From assembly GCA_937923365.1 (NCBI GenBank), contig CALAIJ010000050.1, positions 1 through 7,012 of the forward strand: 7,012 bases of DNA. Direction: 5' to 3'. The notes beneath the pieces were generated by a model. The model was not told the origin of the DNA, did no database searches, and was given only the letters and a program-made list of their open reading frames with translations. Of the stretch, positions 4,560-7,012 are shown one piece after another. The position numbers were made by a program, and so were the translations under genes. The first letter of the stretch is position 1. Each line of letters opens with the position of its first letter. The DNA comes from an uncultured Sulfitobacter sp. Its GTDB lineage: Bacteria; Pseudomonadota; Alphaproteobacteria; Rhodobacterales; Rhodobacteraceae.

Positions 4560-7012
4560 ATGGCTGCTGATGGCACAAACGGACCGGACAACTTCCCCGG
4601 TACTTCTGGCAATGATTCCATCCGGGGGCTTGATGGGGACGATACCATCAACGGACAGGGTGGCCGCGACACGCTAAGTGGCGGGCAGGGCGATGACCTG
4701 ATCAATGGCGGGGACGATTCCGATCACATCGTTGTCGAGAACAACTTTGGCAATGACACGATCATCGGCGGCGAAGGCGGCACGGTCGATTACGACGTGC
4801 TGGATCTGCGGCCGCTCACGGTCCCTTACGTCGTCAACTGGACAGGGTTCGAGCAGGGCACAATCACTGTTGGCACGCAGGTTATCCAGTTCTCAGAGAT
4901 CGAGTTTATTCTGACCGGTTCTGTGGGCGGTAGCTATGTCATCGCTACGTCAACGCCGACCAGCTTTGAGACGGGCTCGGGCCCCGATTCCATCGACGGC
5001 TCCTCGTCAACAGCGCCTTTGGATATCAAATCAGGACCCGGCAACGATACCGTGCGCGTCGGCGATGGCGACGATACCGTTGATACCGGAGAGGGCGACG
5101 ATTGCATCTTTGGTGGCGCGGGCGACGATTCGCTGATCGCCGGAGCAGGGGACGATTGCGTCTTTGGCGAAGACGGCGAAGACAGCATCGAAGGCAATGC
5201 CGGACGCGACACGCTAGAAGGCGGCGCGGGCAATGACCTTGTCATCGGCGGCGAGGATGACGACACCGTGCGCGGCGGCATCGGTGACGACACGCTGCAA
5301 GGCGATGAAGGCAATGACCTGCTTGAGGGCGACGAAGGTGCCGACACGCTGACCGGTGGCGATGGCGACGACACGCTGCTGGGTGGCAACGAGAACGACA
5401 GTCTGGATGGTGGTCTTGGTGCCGACTCCATGGATGGTGGAGACGGTGACGACACGCTGATCGCAGGCGTGGGCCTCGACACGCTTGAGGGCGGTATCGG
5501 CAACGATTCCCTTGATGGCGGTGCAGACGGAGACTCTCTGTCCGGTGGCGAAGGTAATGACACCCTGTTGGGTGGCGAGGGTGGTGACACCCTTAATGCA
5601 GGTGACGGCGATGACAGTGCCGAGGGCGGCGCGGGTGCCGACGAAATCATTGGCGGTCTCGGCAGTGATACGCTGTTGGGCAATGATGGCAGCGACACGC
5701 TAACCGGTGGCGCAGGCGCGGATGAACTGGACGGCGGCGAAGGCGACGACACCCTGCAAGGGGGCGAGGATGACGACGCGCTTGTCGGCGGCGCAGGCGA
5801 TGACGACCTGTCCGGCGAGGCGGGCAATGATACGCTCGACGGTGGTGCGGGTGACGACGACCTGTCCGGCGGTGAAGGCGAAGATATTCTGACCGGTGGC
5901 GGCGACAACGACACGCTTACAGGCGGCGGCAGCAACGATACGCTTAGCGGTGGTGCGGGCGATGACACGCTCAGTGGTGGTGACGGCGATGACGTTATCT
6001 CGGGCGATGATGGCAGTGACACGCTGACCGGCGGTCTTGGTGCCGACACCTTGAGCGGTGGCGCAGGTGCCGACACGCTGACAGGCGGTATTGGTGCCGA
6101 TGTGCTGACCGGTGGCGCAGACAATGACAGCCTCACAGGTGACGAAGATGCCGATACGCTGGTTGGCGATGGCGGTGATGACACGCTGCTTGGCGGCACC
6201 GGAGCCGACGTTCTGGATGGCGGTGTGGGCAACGATTCCCTTGCCGGAGAAGACGACAACGACACGCTGGTCGGTGGCGGCGGCGACGACACCCTGATCG
6301 GCGCGGTCGGTAACGACAGTCTTGCCGGTGATGACGGTGCCGACACGCTGGATGGCGGCACGGGCGACGACACGCTGGCAGGCGGGCAGGGCCAGGATAC
6401 GCTGACCGGCGGTATCGGTGCGGATATGCTGTCAGGCGATGGCGAGAATGACCTGCTTGATGGCGGTGACGGTGACGACACGCTCAGTGGTGGCGCTGGC
6501 GATGACACGCTGCTGGGGGCTTTGGGTGCCGACATTCTGGCAGGCGACGCTGGCAACGATACCCTTACCGGAGACGCAGGAAGCGATACCCTCAGCGGTG
6601 GCGAAGGCAACGATACCCTTGCTGGCGGGGCAGATGATGACCAGTTGGCCGGCGACGGCGGAAGCGACAGCCTCGCAGGTGACGCAGGCAACGATACGCT
6701 CAGCGGTGGCGAGGGTGACGATACGCTGACAGGCGGCATCGGTGACGACGAAGCGCAGGGCGACGCAGGTAACGACGGCATTGATGGCGGCGATGGCAAC
6801 GATACGCTGTCAGGTGGCGAGGGCAACGACACGCTGTTCGGGCGCGCAGGCAACGACGATCTTTCCGGCGGCGCGGGTGACGATGATCTGACAGGATCGT
6901 TCGGTGACGACACGCTTGATGGCGGTGACGGTGCAGACTTCCTTGTGGGTGGCACCGAAAACGACAGCCTGACGGGCGGCGAAGGCGCGGACAATCTGCT
7001 GGGCGAAAGCGG
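4560..7012 (+). CDS. Giant RTX calcium-binding repeat protein (3' end outside the window)
   Basis: The frame is open for 817 codons and runs off the window, so this is the N-terminal part of a larger RTX (hemolysin-type calcium-binding) protein. There is no N-terminal Sec signal, as expected for type I-secreted RTX proteins, whose export signal is C-terminal and not visible here. Residues 15-59 are five RTX-like nonapeptides. Residues about 62-125 are a non-repeat module with DVLDLRPLTVPYVVNWTGFE and FSEIEFILTG, similar to modules seen beside RTX repeats in Rhodobacteraceae proteins. From residue 159 to 815 there are 73 consecutive nonapeptides of consensus GGxGxDTLx. The repeats are acidic, lack Lys and His, and contain only four Arg. 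A secreted adhesin, S-layer or matrix protein is most likely; a C-terminal Hint or enzymatic domain beyond the window remains possible. No secretion ABC transporter is in view. Confidence 0.95.
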   Translation, partial: MAADGTNGPDNFPGTSGNDSIRGLDGDDTINGQGGRDTLSGGQGDDLINGGDDSDHIVVENNFGNDTIIGGEGGTVDYDVLDLRPLTVPYVVNWTGFEQGTITVGTQVIQFSEIEFILTGSVGGSYVIATSTPTSFETGSGPDSIDGSSSTAPLDIKSGPGNDTVRVGDGDDTVDTGEGDDCIFGGAGDDSLIAGAGDDCVFGEDGEDSIEGNAGRDTLEGGAGNDLVIGGEDDDTVRGGIGDDTLQGDEGNDLLEGDEGADTLTGGDGDDTLLGGNENDSLDGGLGADSMDGGDGDDTLIAGVGLDTLEGGIGNDSLDGGADGDSLSGGEGNDTLLGGEGGDTLNAGDGDDSAEGGAGADEIIGGLGSDTLLGNDGSDTLTGGAGADELDGGEGDDTLQGGEDDDALVGGAGDDDLSGEAGNDTLDGGAGDDDLSGGEGEDILTGGGDNDTLTGGGSNDTLSGGAGDDTLSGGDGDDVISGDDGSDTLTGGLGADTLSGGAGADTLTGGIGADVLTGGADNDSLTGDEDADTLVGDGGDDTLLGGTGADVLDGGVGNDSLAGEDDNDTLVGGGGDDTLIGAVGNDSLAGDDGADTLDGGTGDDTLAGGQGQDTLTGGIGADMLSGDGENDLLDGGDGDDTLSGGAGDDTLLGALGADILAGDAGNDTLTGDAGSDTLSGGEGNDTLAGGADDDQLAGDGGSDSLAGDAGNDTLSGGEGDDTLTGGIGDDEAQGDAGNDGIDGGDGNDTLSGGEGNDTLFGRAGNDDLSGGAGDDDLTGSFGDDTLDGGDGADFLVGGTENDSLTGGEGADNLLGES
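4602..4736 (+). repeat. N-terminal block of five RTX nonapeptides
   Basis: Residues 15-59 of the RTX protein read as TSGNDSIRG, LDGDDTING, QGGRDTLSG, GQGDDLING and GDDSDHIVV. They keep Asp at position 5 and mostly Gly at position 9. About 100 residues of non-RTX sequence separate the block from the main array. Confidence 0.8.
5034..7004 (+). repeat. Tandem array of 73 RTX nonapeptide repeats (27-bp period)
   Basis: Residues 159-815 divide into 73 nine-residue units with no insertion, deletion or linker. Position 5 is Asp in all 73. Position 9 is Gly in nearly all (Ala, Val or Thr in five), and positions 6-7 are mostly Thr-Leu or Ser-Leu. In known RTX structures such repeats form a parallel beta-roll binding Ca2+ in the GGxGxD turns, with two repeats per coil, so this stretch would make about 36 coils. 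Synonymous codons vary between units (GAC/GAT, ACG/ACC, CTG/CTT), so the copies are old or selected at protein level rather than freshly duplicated. The array may continue past the window. Confidence 0.95.

Noticed and set aside
4379..4570. A 63-codon GTG-started plus-strand frame in the intergenic region (possible leader peptide)
   Set aside because: No convincing ribosome binding site or family signal. It overlaps the RTX start by 11 bases in another frame and ends just after it. Translational coupling is conceivable but unsupported.
4934..6994. A 686-codon open frame on the minus strand, almost entirely Ser/Pro (SAPSPPVSVSLP-like)
   Set aside because: It is the antisense reading of the RTX array: the repeated GGN/GAC/ACG/CTG codons give stop-free Ser-Pro repeats on the other strand. 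It has the same 27-bp period, no ribosome binding site was found, and it has no independent sequence character.
5034..7004. 27-bp periodic DNA considered as a CRISPR or iteron array
   Set aside because: There is no alternation of conserved repeat and unique spacer. The period equals nine codons and the frame is continuously coding for RTX nonapeptides.

Overview
The window looks like a replicon-maintenance segment of an alphaproteobacterium, most likely Rhodobacteraceae (Roseobacter group), joined to an accessory cell-surface or secretion locus. The DNA is GC-rich and the encoded families (type Ia ParA/ParB, a LuxR-type HTH fused to an alpha/beta-hydrolase domain, a very large RTX repeat protein) are a combination typical of that group. 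Taxon and plasmid or chromid location are inferred. No replication initiator lies inside the window, and no repC follows parB.

Left part (1-2430): a two-gene partition operon. parA (34-1338) and parB (1335-2411) overlap by four bases (ATGA), and parB has a good Shine-Dalgarno inside the end of parA. Three near-identical palindromes of the form TTACCC-NN-GGGTAA lie inside parA (1014-1029), inside parB (2208-2227) and across the parB stop (2411-2430). They are the best candidates for the centromere (parS-like) sites bound by this ParB.

Middle (2414-4147, minus strand): a 577-residue regulator converging on parB with a 2-bp gap. It has an N-terminal PAS-like region, a central LuxR-type helix-turn-helix and a C-terminal alpha/beta-hydrolase domain. 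In that domain the nucleophile elbow reads GHMAG (Met in place of Ser) and the catalytic-His position is Gln, so it looks like a catalytically dead, ligand-sensing domain.

The 412-bp divergent intergenic region (4148-4559) is AT-richer than its surroundings. It holds candidate promoters for both flanking genes, several perfect inverted repeats and one near-match to a CtrA box.

Right part (4560 to the window end, plus strand): the 5' part of a giant RTX gene, open for 817 codons and cut by the window edge. After a short N-terminal RTX block and a non-repeat module it has 73 consecutive nonapeptide calcium-binding repeats without a single phase break. It is probably a type I-secreted surface or matrix protein. 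The divergent arrangement suggests, but does not prove, that the LuxR/pseudo-hydrolase protein controls it.
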